Shown here: in pieces, positions 8,440 through 15,753 of the stretch
How the letters are laid out: every line of letters starts with the position of its first letter
How positions within the stretch are numbered: position 1 is the first letter of the stretch
Assembly: GCF_023072675.1 (NCBI RefSeq)
Contig: NZ_JALLGL010000022.1
Location: forward strand, 1-38,994
Direction of reading: 5' to 3'
Source: Streptomyces sp. XM83C
GTDB taxonomy: Bacteria; Actinomycetota; Actinomycetes; Streptomycetales; Streptomycetaceae
DNA: 38,994 bases
Made by a program: the position numbers and the translations under genes
Notes under the pieces: model-generated
The model's input: the letters and a program-made list of their open reading frames with translations, nothing else
The model's database searches: none
What the model was told of the DNA's origin: nothing

Positions 8440-8922
8440 ATGACCACCATCCCCACCGCCGTCAACCCCGTGCTGCGCGTCGCGCCCGCCGCCCCGTCCG
8501 AGGCCGCCGCCCACTTCCGTGCCTCGCTGGCCTTCCACGCCGACGTCTCCGACGTGGCCGCCGCGCTCGCCGCCGGCGGCGACCCCGGCTTCGTCGTCCT
8601 CGACTCCCGCTCCACCGAGGCCTGGGACCAGGGGCACATCCCCGGCGCGGTCCACCTGCCGACCGCGCTCGTCCCCGAGCAGGCCGAGCGGCTCCTCGAC
8701 AAGGACGTGCCGGTGGTGACGTACTGCTGGGGACCCGGCTGCAACGGCGCCACCCGCGCCGCGCTCGCCCTCGCCGAACTCGGCTACCGCGTCAAGGAGA
8801 TGCTGGGCGGCTTCGAGTACTGGGTGCGCGAGGGCTTCGCGTACGAGACCTGGCAGGGCCGCGAACAGCGCGCCCCCGACCCGCTCACCGCCCCGGCCGG
8901 CTCGGACGACTGCGGCTGCTGA
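8440..8922 (+). CDS. Rhodanese-like sulfurtransferase
   Basis: A 160-residue single rhodanese domain, probably a thiosulfate or persulfide sulfurtransferase in the cytoplasm. Visible motifs are VVLDSRSTEAWDQGHIPGAVHLP (residues 52-74) and the active site VTYCWGPGCNGATRAA, with catalytic Cys96 and a second Cys101. The active-site loop is longer than the classic six residues, which is seen in a known sub-group of single-domain rhodaneses. The C-terminus ends in DDCGC, giving a further cysteine pair. Divergence from the Lrp-type regulator suggests amino-acid or sulfur-linked control. Confidence 0.88.
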   Translation: MTTIPTAVNPVLRVAPAAPSEAAAHFRASLAFHADVSDVAAALAAGGDPGFVVLDSRSTEAWDQGHIPGAVHLPTALVPEQAERLLDKDVPVVTYCWGPGCNGATRAALALAELGYRVKEMLGGFEYWVREGFAYETWQGREQRAPDPLTAPAGSDDCGC

Positions 8923-8940
8923 GACCGGGCGCGCGCCGGC

Positions 8941-9077
8941 CGATGAGGCGGGGCGCCCCGAGGCGAAAGGCAGGGTGCCCCGAGCCGAAGAGGCGGGGAG
9001 CCCCGAGCCGAAGAGGCGGGGCGCCCCAAGCCGATGAGGCGGGGAGCCCCGAGGCGAAGAGGCGGGGCGCGCCTCGG
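8941..9077. repeat. Six tandem copies of a 23-bp palindrome-bearing repeat
   Basis: Units start at 8941, 8964, 8986, 9009, 9032 and 9055; all are 23 bp except the second, which is 22. Each holds GAGGCGGGG(C/A)GCCCC or a close variant, so most units can fold into a GGGGCGCCCC-type hairpin. Units 3 and 5 carry an A where units 1 and 4 carry C. The array fills the gap between two convergent stops (8922 and 9106), so it may act as a two-way terminator or be a replication-slippage array. There are no spacers, so it is not a CRISPR. Confidence 0.85.
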
Positions 9078-9105
9078 CCCGTGAGGCCGCACCGCCCCGT
9101 CGGCG

Positions 9106-10794
9106 TCACAGCTCCGACAGCTCCGCCACCAGGTCGTCCAGGCCCAGCGACCCCTGCGACAGCGCGGCCATGTGCCACGCCTTCAGGTCGAACGCGTCCC
9201 CGTGCCGGGCGCGGGCCTGCTCCCGTCCCCGCAGCCACGCCCGTTCGCCCAGCTTGTAGCCGATGGCCTGCCCCGGCATCGTCAGATAGCGGATCAGCTC
9301 GCTCTCCACATGGTCCGACGGCAGGCTGCTGTGCCGGTCGAAGAACTCCTGCGCCAGATCCACCGTCCACCGCTCGCCCGGGTGGTACGGCGAGTCGGCG
9401 GGGATCTCCAGCTCCAGATGCATGCCGATGTCGACGATGACCCGCACCGCGCGCATCATCTGCGCGTCGAGATAGCCGAGCCGCTGCTCGGCGTCGGTGA
9501 GGAAGCCCAGCTCGTCCATGAGCCGCTCCGCGTACAGCGCCCAGCCCTCCACGTTGGCGCTGACCCCGCCGACGGTGGCCTGGTAGCGGGAGAGCGTCGA
9601 GGCGACGTACGTCCACTGCGCGAGCTGCAGATGGTGGCCGGGAACACCCTCGTGGTACCAGGTGGACACCAGGTCGTACTCCGGGAACCGGGTGCGGCCC
9701 ATCACCGGCAGCCAGGTCCGGCCCGGCCGGGAGAAGTCCTCCGACGGGGCCGTGTAGTACGGCGCGGCGGCACCGCCGGGCGGCGCGATGCACGCCTCGA
9801 CTCGCTTGACCGGCTCCGCCAGGTCGAAATGCGTGCCGTCCAGCTTCTGGATCGCCTCGTCCATCAGCCCCTGAAGCCAGACGCGGGCCTCCTCCACGCC
9901 CTCGATGTGCCGCCCGTGCTCGTCGAGGTGCTCGAGCACCGCCCACGGCGAGTCGGCGCCGGGCAGGATCTTCTCGGCCTCCTTCTGCATCTCGCCGCGC
10001 AGCCGGTGATACTCCGCCCAGCCGTAGGCGTACGCCTCGTCGAGGTCCAGGTCGGCGCCGGTGAAGTAGCGGGCGAGACGCCGGTACCGCTCCCGGCCCA
10101 CGGTGTCCGGCGCGCCCTGCACCGCGGGGGCGTACACGTCGCGCATCCAGTCCCGCAGCTCCACGACGGACGCGGTCGCCGCGCGGGCCGCCCCGTCCAG
10201 CTCCGCGCGCAGCGCCTCGGGCCCCGCCGCGGCGAAGTCCTCGAACCAGCCGCGCCCTTCGCCGGTGTCCGCCCACTCGTCGAGCTGCCCGATGAAGGTG
10301 GCGGTCGGTCGGGGAGCGCCGTACAGCTCGCGTTCCAGGCCGAGCGCGAGGGACTCCCGGTAGCCCGCGAACGCGGCCGGCACGGCCCGCAGCCGCTCGG
10401 CGAGGGCCGCCCAGTCCTCCTCGGTCTCCTGCGGGGTGACGGTGAAGATGTCGCGGATCTGGTGGGCGACGGTGTGCAGATTGCCGACCGCGCGCAGTGA
10501 TTCCCCCGCCTCGTGCACGGCGAGTTCGGCGGTCAGCCGCTCCCGCAGCAGCCGCGCGCACCGCCGCTCGGCGTCACTGTCGCCGCCGGGCCGGCGCTCC
10601 GCCTCCGCCAGCTTCGCCAGCGTCGTCCGCGCCAGCTCGGCGAGCGCCTCCTGCCCCGCCGGTGAGGTGTCGGGCAGCCGGCTCGAACTGTCCGGGACGC
10701 CCAGATAGGTGCCGGTGATCGGGTCCAGGGCGATGAGGTCCTCGACGTAGGCGTCGGCGACCTCGCGGGGCAGCGGGCTCTTGGTCTGTGACAT
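9106..10794 (-). CDS. DUF885-family metallopeptidase-like protein
   Basis: A 562-residue protein of the DUF885 family, zinc-peptidase-like proteins related in fold to thermolysin/M32-type enzymes. The diagnostic site WYHEGVPGHHLQ puts His381, Glu382 and His387/388 at the metal and catalytic positions. Other family stretches are DPITGTYLGVPD near the start and LRGEMQKEAEKILPG in the middle. No signal peptide is seen, so it is probably cytoplasmic. ATG 10794 was preferred over an upstream in-frame start because GGAGGA lies about eight bases before it. The substrate is unknown. It is flanked by the 23-bp repeat array downstream and a hairpin upstream, so it looks monocistronic. Confidence 0.85.
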   Translation of the reverse strand: MSQTKSPLPREVADAYVEDLIALDPITGTYLGVPDSSSRLPDTSPAGQEALAELARTTLAKLAEAERRPGGDSDAERRCARLLRERLTAELAVHEAGESLRAVGNLHTVAHQIRDIFTVTPQETEEDWAALAERLRAVPAAFAGYRESLALGLERELYGAPRPTATFIGQLDEWADTGEGRGWFEDFAAAGPEALRAELDGAARAATASVVELRDWMRDVYAPAVQGAPDTVGRERYRRLARYFTGADLDLDEAYAYGWAEYHRLRGEMQKEAEKILPGADSPWAVLEHLDEHGRHIEGVEEARVWLQGLMDEAIQKLDGTHFDLAEPVKRVEACIAPPGGAAAPYYTAPSEDFSRPGRTWLPVMGRTRFPEYDLVSTWYHEGVPGHHLQLAQWTYVASTLSRYQATVGGVSANVEGWALYAERLMDELGFLTDAEQRLGYLDAQMMRAVRVIVDIGMHLELEIPADSPYHPGERWTVDLAQEFFDRHSSLPSDHVESELIRYLTMPGQAIGYKLGERAWLRGREQARARHGDAFDLKAWHMAALSQGSLGLDDLVAELSEL

Positions 10795-10846
10795 GCGGCC
10801 ATCCTCCACCGGGGGAGGCCCGCCCGTCACCCGCATCGGCGCGTTC

Positions 10847-10889
10847 CCGCCGGGCGGCGCGTCCGGAACCCACCGCTCCCGCCCGGCGG
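10847..10889 (-). terminator. Hairpin downstream of second lrp-type gene
   Basis: CCGCCGGGCGG (10847-10857) and CCGCCCGGCGG (10879-10889) form an 11-bp stem with a 21-base loop; each arm is also nearly palindromic alone. It starts a few bases after the regulator stop and is probably its terminator. Confidence 0.5.
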
Positions 10890-10893
10890 TTCG

Positions 10894-11379
10894 TCACCCG
10901 GTGCGTGTCTCCGGCGGGAGCAGCGGGCCGCAGTCCCACTGCTGGAATATCAGCCGCGTCTCGACACGGGCCACTTCACGCCGTGCCGTGAACTCGTCGA
11001 GCACCAGCCGCTGCAGGTCCGCCATGTCGGCCACGGCGACATGCACCAGGTAGTCGTCGGGGCCGGTGAGGTGGAAGACGGTCAGCGCCTCCGGCAGCGC
11101 GCGGATCCGCTCCACGAACGGCCCGACCAGCTCCCGCCGGTGCGGGCGCACCTGCACCGACAGCAGCGCCTGCAACCCCCGCCCCAGCTTGGCCGGATCG
11201 AGACGCAGCTTGTGCCCGAGGATGACTCCGCTGCGGCGCAGCCGCGTCACCCGGTCCAGGCAGGTCGACGGTGCCACCCCGACCTGCGCGGCGAGGTCCC
11301 GGTACGTGGTCCGGGCGTCGTTCTGCAACAGCCTGAGCAGATGCAGGTCGACCGGATCCAGTACGACTGTTTCGGCCAT
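10894..11379 (-). CDS. Lrp/AsnC-family regulator, divergent from a PLP lyase gene
   Basis: A 161-residue Lrp-type regulator: N-terminal HTH (LDPVDLHLLRLLQNDARTTY, then GVAPSTCLDRVTRLRRSGVI) and a RAM ligand-binding domain in the C-terminal half. ATG 11379 follows TACGTT by six bases, so the transcript is probably leaderless; longer in-frame starts would run into the neighbouring gene. It lies head-to-head with a methionine-gamma-lyase-like gene. The same pairing (mdeR-mdeA) is known in Pseudomonas, where the regulator responds to the sulfur amino acid. By analogy this regulator may activate or repress the lyase. Confidence 0.9.
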   Translation of the reverse strand: MAETVVLDPVDLHLLRLLQNDARTTYRDLAAQVGVAPSTCLDRVTRLRRSGVILGHKLRLDPAKLGRGLQALLSVQVRPHRRELVGPFVERIRALPEALTVFHLTGPDDYLVHVAVADMADLQRLVLDEFTARREVARVETRLIFQQWDCGPLLPPETRTG

Positions 11380-11385
11380 ACGGCG

Positions 11386-11391
11386 AACGTA
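11386..11391 (-). promoter_or_regulatory. -10 box TACGTT, leaderless start of lrp-type gene
   Basis: Read on the minus strand, TACGTT is followed by six bases and the ATG at 11379. It lies inside the region shared with the divergent lyase gene. Confidence 0.5.
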
Positions 11392-11488
11392 GCACGGGAT
11401 TCCGGCCATGGACCCCGGTGCATGTTCACTCTTCCGCTCACGGGCAGCGTCCCGTCGACACCCCGCAACGACGCAAGTGGAGACGCCT

Positions 11489-12661
11489 GTGGACACCCAC
11501 CGCACCGCCACCCGAGCGCTGGCCACGGAGGCCGTGCACGCCGGCCGCGACGATCTCGCGCGCCAGGGCCTGCACGCGCCGCCCATCGACCTGTCCACCA
11601 CCTACCCGTCCTACGACAGCCGCGCCGAGGCCGCCCGTATCGACGCGTTCGCCGCGACCGGCGCCGAACTCGACGGGCCGCCCGTGTACGGCCGGCTCGG
11701 GAACCCGACCGTCGCCCGGTTCGAGACGGCTCTGGCCCGGCTGGAGGGCACCGAGGCCTCGGTCGCCTTCGCCAGCGGCATGGCCGCCCTCAGCGCGGTG
11801 CTGCTGGCCCGCGCCTCGACGGGGCTGCGGCACGTGGTCGCCGTACGCCCCCTGTACGGGTGCAGCGATCATCTGCTCACCGCCGGGCTGCTCGGCTCGG
11901 AGGTCACCTGGACCGACCCGGCGGGCATCGCGGACGCGCTGCGAGCGGACACCGGCCTCGTCATGGTGGAGTCGCCGGCCAATCCGACGCTGGCCGAGGT
12001 GGACCTGCGGGCCGTCGCGCACGCCTGCGGCAGCGTCCCGCTGCTGGTCGACAACACCTTCGCCACGCCGGTGCTGCAACGGCCGGTGGAGCAGGGGGCG
12101 CGGATCGTGCTGCACAGCGCCACCAAGTACCTGGGCGGGCACGGCGACGTGATGGCGGGCGTCGTGGCCTGCGACGAGGAGTTCGCCGGGCTGCTGCGGC
12201 AGGTGCGGTTCGCCACCGGCGGGGTGCTGCACCCGCTCGCCGGCTATCTGCTGCTGCGCGGCCTGTCCACGCTGCCGGTGCGGGTCCGTGCCGCCTCGGC
12301 GACCGCCGCGGAACTGGCCCGCCGACTGGCCGCCGACCCGCGGGTGGCCCGCGTGCACTATCCGCGCATCGGCGGCGCCATGGTCTCCTTCGAGACGCAC
12401 GGCGATCCGCACGCCGTGATCGCCGGGGTCCGTCTGATCACGCCGGCGGTCAGCCTGGGCAGCGTCGACACGCTCATCCAGCACCCCGCGTCGATCAGCC
12501 ATCGCATCGTCGACGCGGACGACCGCCGCGGCGCGGGCGTCAGCGACCGGCTGCTGCGGATGTCGGTGGGCCTGGAGGACGTCGACGACCTGTGGGCCGA
12601 CCTGGACCGGGCGCTGACCGAGGCGGGCGTTCCCGCGCAGGCCGTGCCCTCCGCCCGCTGA
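11489..12661 (+). CDS. PLP-dependent trans-sulfuration enzyme, probably methionine gamma-lyase
   Basis: A 390-residue Cys/Met-metabolism PLP enzyme. The PLP lysine is Lys213 in HSATKYLGGHGD, the phosphate-binding region is ASGMAALSAV, and the cofactor-ring Asp is in LLVDNTFATPVLQRP. LYGCS places Cys125 where methionine gamma-lyases carry their special cysteine; cystathionine synthases and lyases usually have Gly there. This favours methionine to methanethiol, ammonia and 2-oxobutyrate. Between VHYP and GGAMVSFE the usual 14 or so residue stretch (GLxSHPxH...) is missing, which would change a surface segment near the active site. GTG 11489 has GGAG six bases upstream. Control by the divergent Lrp-type regulator is likely. 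Cystathionine gamma-lyase remains possible. Confidence 0.8.
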   Translation: MDTHRTATRALATEAVHAGRDDLARQGLHAPPIDLSTTYPSYDSRAEAARIDAFAATGAELDGPPVYGRLGNPTVARFETALARLEGTEASVAFASGMAALSAVLLARASTGLRHVVAVRPLYGCSDHLLTAGLLGSEVTWTDPAGIADALRADTGLVMVESPANPTLAEVDLRAVAHACGSVPLLVDNTFATPVLQRPVEQGARIVLHSATKYLGGHGDVMAGVVACDEEFAGLLRQVRFATGGVLHPLAGYLLLRGLSTLPVRVRAASATAAELARRLAADPRVARVHYPRIGGAMVSFETHGDPHAVIAGVRLITPAVSLGSVDTLIQHPASISHRIVDADDRRGAGVSDRLLRMSVGLEDVDDLWADLDRALTEAGVPAQAVPSAR

Positions 12662-12735
12662 AGGATTCCGGAACGGGGCGGTGCGGGCGGGGGAGCACCC
12701 CGTCCACGGGGGGCCGCCCCTGCAAGGGGGGACAT

Positions 12736-12768
12736 CGACGGCCCGGCAGACGCTCTGCCGGGCCGTCG
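12736..12768. terminator. Strong bidirectional hairpin terminator
   Basis: A perfect 15-bp stem, CGACGGCCCGGCAGA with its exact complement, closes over a three-base CGC loop. It sits between the convergent lyase and GNAT genes and should serve both. No T-tract follows, as is common in this group. Confidence 0.85.
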
Positions 12769-12804
12769 TGCGGTGCGGGCGGGAGGCTCGGGCGCGGGTG
12801 GCGC

Positions 12805-14214
12805 TCAGTCCTGGGCGAGGTGTGCGCCGTGCGGCAGCCGCCGGGCCGCCGGGGACGCCTCCAGACGCGCGGTGATCACCAGGGTGCCCTCCTCGACCTG
12901 GTAGTCGAGGGGCAGACCCAGGCCGCGCATCGCGGCGACCATGCCCGTGTTCGACGCCTGCGTCACCGCGTACACGCTCTCGCAGCCGGCCTCGCGCGCC
13001 ATCCCCACCAGCCGGGCCAGCAGCTCCCCGCCGATGCCCCGCCGCTGCCAGTCGTCCTCGACGAGGAGCGCGACCTCGGTCTCGTCACCGTCCCACAGCA
13101 GATGGCCGAGGCCGACGATCCGGCCCGAGGCGGTCTGCACGGCGAGGGTGCGCCCGAAGCGCGGGCTGAGCAGATGACCGAGGTAGCGGTCGGCGTCCGA
13201 GACGGGGCCGTGGTAGCGCATCGACAGGGTCCGCGCCGAGCACCGCTCGTGCATCGCCTTCGCCGCCTCCAGATCGCCCGGGTCGGCACGCCGTACGGTG
13301 ATGGCGGCACCCTCGGGCAGCGTCAGCACGTCCTGCCCGGGCGGGACCCGGGGGCCCAGCCGGGCGTCCAGCTCCACCAGAGCGCGCGCCCGCGCGAACT
13401 CGGTCGGGGTGAACGGCAGATACGGCCGCTCCACGGTGATGACGCCGCCCTCCGGGCCCCGCAGCCGCATCACGGTGTCCTCCAGCACACCCTCGACGGG
13501 GACGCCCGGACCGGTGTGCGCCGTGCGGGACGGTGCGGCGGGGGACTGGCGGATGGTGCAGCGGCCCAGCAGCTGGCGCAGCGCCAGCGGGAGTTCCGCC
13601 GCGTCCAGCGCGGTGCGGGTGGCCAGGCCGAGCAGCCGGGTCGGCGCGTCCACCAGGTCGTGCGTGTCGGCGCGTTCGATCCAGGTGCCGGCGCCGTCGG
13701 CCGCCGCCACCGCACGGGTCAGGTCGGCCGCCGCCAGCTCGCCCGGGGCGCGCAGCAGGAACTCGTCGACGGTGGTCTCGCCCAGCGGGTGGGTCTGCAG
13801 GCTCAGGATGTCGACGCGGTGTCCGGCGAGGGCCGTGCACAGCGCCGCCAGCGAGCCGGGCTCGTCGCGTACGGTCGTCCGCATCCGCCACAGCACGCCG
13901 GGAACGGTACCGTCCTGGCCCTCGGGCCCGGCCTGCCCCGCTGCGGGGAGCGGCCGGGCGCCGGTATCGCTCGTGGGCGGTGCGTGGCCGTGGCGGCGTG
14001 CCCACCATGTGTGGAACACGGCCGTGGCGACCAGCGCGGCGGCCGAGATCAGCAGCAGTGCGGGCCCGTCCGGGCCGTGCCCGATGAGGTTGGCCACGGC
14101 GTCGGCCACGGCGACGGCGGTGAACAGGGCGGCGAGTTCGACGATGTCGCGACGCCAGTGGTGCACCGGGCGGCCGTTCTTCGACCGCGTCGGGTGAGTC
14201 ATGTCCGTTCTCAT
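12805..14214 (-). CDS. Membrane-anchored ACT-GNAT acetyltransferase
   Basis: A 469-residue protein with an unusual order of parts. Two transmembrane helices lie at about residues 24-44 and 51-70. An ACT-like ligand-binding domain follows at about 107-165 (WRMRTTVRDEPGSLAALCTAL), then a connecting region, then a GNAT domain at about 303-450 with the acetyl-CoA loop QRRGIGGELLARL (390-402). ACT-GNAT fusions in actinobacteria include protein-lysine acetyltransferases switched by amino acids, so amino-acid-sensitive acetylation at the membrane is a reasonable guess. Two starts are possible, ATG 14214 and ATG 14202, four codons apart; neither has a strong Shine-Dalgarno. Its terminator is shared with the convergent lyase. 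Confidence 0.78.
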   Translation of the reverse strand: MRTDMTHPTRSKNGRPVHHWRRDIVELAALFTAVAVADAVANLIGHGPDGPALLLISAAALVATAVFHTWWARRHGHAPPTSDTGARPLPAAGQAGPEGQDGTVPGVLWRMRTTVRDEPGSLAALCTALAGHRVDILSLQTHPLGETTVDEFLLRAPGELAAADLTRAVAAADGAGTWIERADTHDLVDAPTRLLGLATRTALDAAELPLALRQLLGRCTIRQSPAAPSRTAHTGPGVPVEGVLEDTVMRLRGPEGGVITVERPYLPFTPTEFARARALVELDARLGPRVPPGQDVLTLPEGAAITVRRADPGDLEAAKAMHERCSARTLSMRYHGPVSDADRYLGHLLSPRFGRTLAVQTASGRIVGLGHLLWDGDETEVALLVEDDWQRRGIGGELLARLVGMAREAGCESVYAVTQASNTGMVAAMRGLGLPLDYQVEEGTLVITARLEASPAARRLPHGAHLAQD

Positions 14215-14240
14215 GCAGCCACTGTGAGGGAAGGGTGTTG

Positions 14241-14250
14241 CGTGATCACG
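14241..14250. promoter_or_regulatory. CGTGATCACG palindrome
   Basis: A perfect 10-base palindrome lies 27-36 bases upstream of the ACT-GNAT start. It may be an operator or chance. The rest of 14251-14464 holds no convincing gene. Confidence 0.25.
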
Positions 14251-14464
14251 AACGTCTTGTGACCTACGGGTAAAGGATCGAAATGGCCGTTTTCGCGCCA
14301 TCGGCAGGGTTCCGGGGCGTGCCGGGGCCGGTTCCAGGGCCGCGCGCCGGGGGATGACACCGGCGCACGGCATGCGGACGAGCGTACGGTACGGGGCTTC
14401 CCGGCAGGGTCCGGGCCCTGCCGGGTCGGATCGGCAGGGGAGCCGTCGCGCCGTGCCGACGCTT

Positions 14465-14493
14465 GACGGACACCTCTTGTGCCCGTGTCCGTC
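14465..14493 (-). terminator. Terminator of alpha/beta hydrolase gene
   Basis: GACGGACAC and GTGTCCGTC form a 9-bp perfect stem with an 11-base loop, starting 17 bases after the hydrolase stop on the minus strand. Confidence 0.6.
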
Positions 14494-14510
14494 CGGCTCC
14501 TGAGGCGGTG

Positions 14511-15344
14511 TCAGCGGCTGCCGTCGAGGATCACCCGGGCGACGAGCGCCGGGTCGTCGTTCATCGGGCAGTGCCCGCAGCCCGGCAGCCGCACCAGACG
14601 CGCCTTCGGCATCAGCTTCTTGGCGCGCACCCCCTGACGGGGCAGCAGCAGCCGGTCCCGAGTGCCCCAGGCCACGGTGACGGGCAGCCCCGCCAGGGCG
14701 TCTGCGAACCGGACGGTCGTACCGGACCGCAGCGTCGGCCCGAACCCGGTCGCCTCGACCAGCGCCCGTGTCTCCGCGACCACGGCCTCGGGTGCGCGAC
14801 GGGCGGGGCGGGCGTAGATGGTGCTGGTCAGTGCGGCCCGCCCGGCACCGCTGCGGGCCAGCCGCTCCACCAGCGGCGGCGGCATCCGCCGCGCGATGTG
14901 CCGCATCGCCAGCAGCACCCCGAACGCATAGCGCCGTTCGGCCTCCGACCAGAACCCGGCGGGGGAGAGCGCGGTCACCGACCGGGCCAGGCGGGCGCGG
15001 CCCAGCTCCAGCGCGATCAGACCGCCGAGGGAGTTGCCGGCCACATGCGGCCGGTCCAGCTCCAGCGCGGCGCAGAACGCCTCGAACACCGCTGTCGTGG
15101 TCGGCAGGTCGTAGGCGAGGCCCTGCGGCAGGCCCGGGGACGCGCCGAAGCCCGGCAGATCCACGGCGATCACATCGCGGTCGGCGGCGAGGATGTCGGT
15201 CACCGGGTCCCAGGCCTGCCGGTGGTGGCCTATGCCGTGCAGCAGGAGCAGGGGCTCACCGCGCCCCTTCCGCGCGTAGGAGACGGTGACGGCCTGCGGG
15301 CCGTGCGCGGAGGGGACCTTGAAGGAGACGGTGGCGGCGGACAT
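14511..15344 (-). CDS. Alpha/beta hydrolase
   Basis: A 277-residue alpha/beta-fold hydrolase, probably a cytoplasmic esterase or lipase-like enzyme. The oxyanion region is LLLLHGIGHHRQAWD (residues 32-46), the nucleophile elbow is GNSLGG with Ser105, the acid is Asp230 in WGTRDRLLL, and the base is His258 in GCGHCP. Together these form the full triad. The cap region has two Arg/Ala-rich helices. ATG 15344 has GAGGAG about eight bases upstream on the minus strand. A TetR-type palindrome lies about 100 bases upstream, but no TetR gene is adjacent. The substrate cannot be read. Confidence 0.85.
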   Translation of the reverse strand: MSAATVSFKVPSAHGPQAVTVSYARKGRGEPLLLLHGIGHHRQAWDPVTDILAADRDVIAVDLPGFGASPGLPQGLAYDLPTTTAVFEAFCAALELDRPHVAGNSLGGLIALELGRARLARSVTALSPAGFWSEAERRYAFGVLLAMRHIARRMPPPLVERLARSGAGRAALTSTIYARPARRAPEAVVAETRALVEATGFGPTLRSGTTVRFADALAGLPVTVAWGTRDRLLLPRQGVRAKKLMPKARLVRLPGCGHCPMNDDPALVARVILDGSR

Positions 15345-15600
15345 GGCGGTGCTCCTCGTGGCTCGCTGACGGGCGCTTGCGGGGTTGTGCCGGGTCGTAC
15401 GACGCGGGTCTCGCGGTCGTGGTGGACAGCTTGTCAGCGATTGCTACCGGTCGGTAGCCCCCGGTGTCCACCCTGCGAAGCCGCCCCGGCGGCCCGTCCG
15501 GCGCTCACCGGACACCGGCCGGCACACGAAAGGCCGTGCCGTGTCGAAAATCTTGCTGTCGTGTCATCAGTGTTGATCTGTACGAACGTCCGATGAACGC
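15345..15600. other. Long intergenic region upstream of hydrolase
   Basis: Of the roughly 410 bases between the divergent hydrolase and GntR genes, this part holds no convincing gene. It contains the TetR-like palindrome at 15443-15458 and a small hairpin (GTCCGG at 15496-15501 with CCGGAC at 15508-15513). The sequence is less GC-rich near 15540-15600, as expected for promoter DNA. Confidence 0.6.
15443..15458. promoter_or_regulatory. TetR-like operator GCTACCGGTCGGTAGC
   Basis: A 16-base palindrome matching in 14 of 16 positions, built on TACCGGTCGGTA. It resembles the operators of many TetR-family repressors. It is placed to control the alpha/beta hydrolase. No TetR gene is in the window, so any repressor must be encoded elsewhere. 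Confidence 0.45.
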
Positions 15601-15604
15601 TGTG

Positions 15605-15618
15605 TGGTAGCGCTCCCA
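15605..15618. promoter_or_regulatory. CebR/LacI-type operator TGGTAGCGCTCCCA
   Basis: This 14-mer differs by one base from TGGGAGCGCTCCCA, the site of the cellobiose repressor CebR, a LacI-family protein, in Streptomyces. It lies 30 bases upstream of the GntR -35 region. A related LacI-family repressor could also be the binder. Confidence 0.55.
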
Positions 15619-15641
15619 TGCACGGGCGTGCGGCACAAGGA

Positions 15642-15655
15642 TTGGTATTGACCAA
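15642..15655. promoter_or_regulatory. DasR/HutC-type operator over the -35 box
   Basis: TTGGTATTGACCAA is an inverted repeat (TTGGT, four bases, ACCAA). Its core TGGTATTGACCA matches the DasR-type site TGGTCTAGACCA at 10 of 12 positions. It covers the -35 hexamer, so a bound repressor would block the promoter. The binder could be DasR itself or the HutC-type regulator encoded just downstream. Confidence 0.55.
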
Positions 15656-15676
15656 GGGTGGGGGCCGCCCTATGGT
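15648..15676 (+). promoter_or_regulatory. Sigma-70-type promoter of GntR gene
   Basis: TTGACC (15648-15653) and TATGGT (15671-15676) are separated by exactly 17 bases, a near-consensus housekeeping promoter and the best in the window. Transcription would start near 15683, giving a leader of about 70 bases that includes an AT-rich stretch and a small hairpin (GGCG with CGCC). Confidence 0.7.
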
Positions 15677-15753
15677 CGCAGACAAGTGCAACAACCTTTA
15701 ATAAACAAGGGCGCGAAAACGCCGCCGGATTCCAGGCCATAGCGGAGGACAGG

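Noticed and set aside
8941..9077. CRISPR array
   Set aside because: The 23-bp units are directly adjacent with no unique spacers, and no cas gene is present.
8941..9077. Repeat-containing coding sequence across the 23-bp array
   Set aside because: A 23-bp period shifts frame at each copy, and the array lies between two convergent stops.
11041..14262. A plus-strand open frame of about 1073 codons across the Lrp, lyase and GNAT genes
   Set aside because: It crosses several real genes on both strands, the strong terminator at 12736-12768 and promoter regions, and has no recognisable domain.
15385..15576. A small plus-strand gene between the hydrolase and GntR genes
   Set aside because: It is Arg/Pro-rich, has no Shine-Dalgarno, and covers the TetR-like palindrome.
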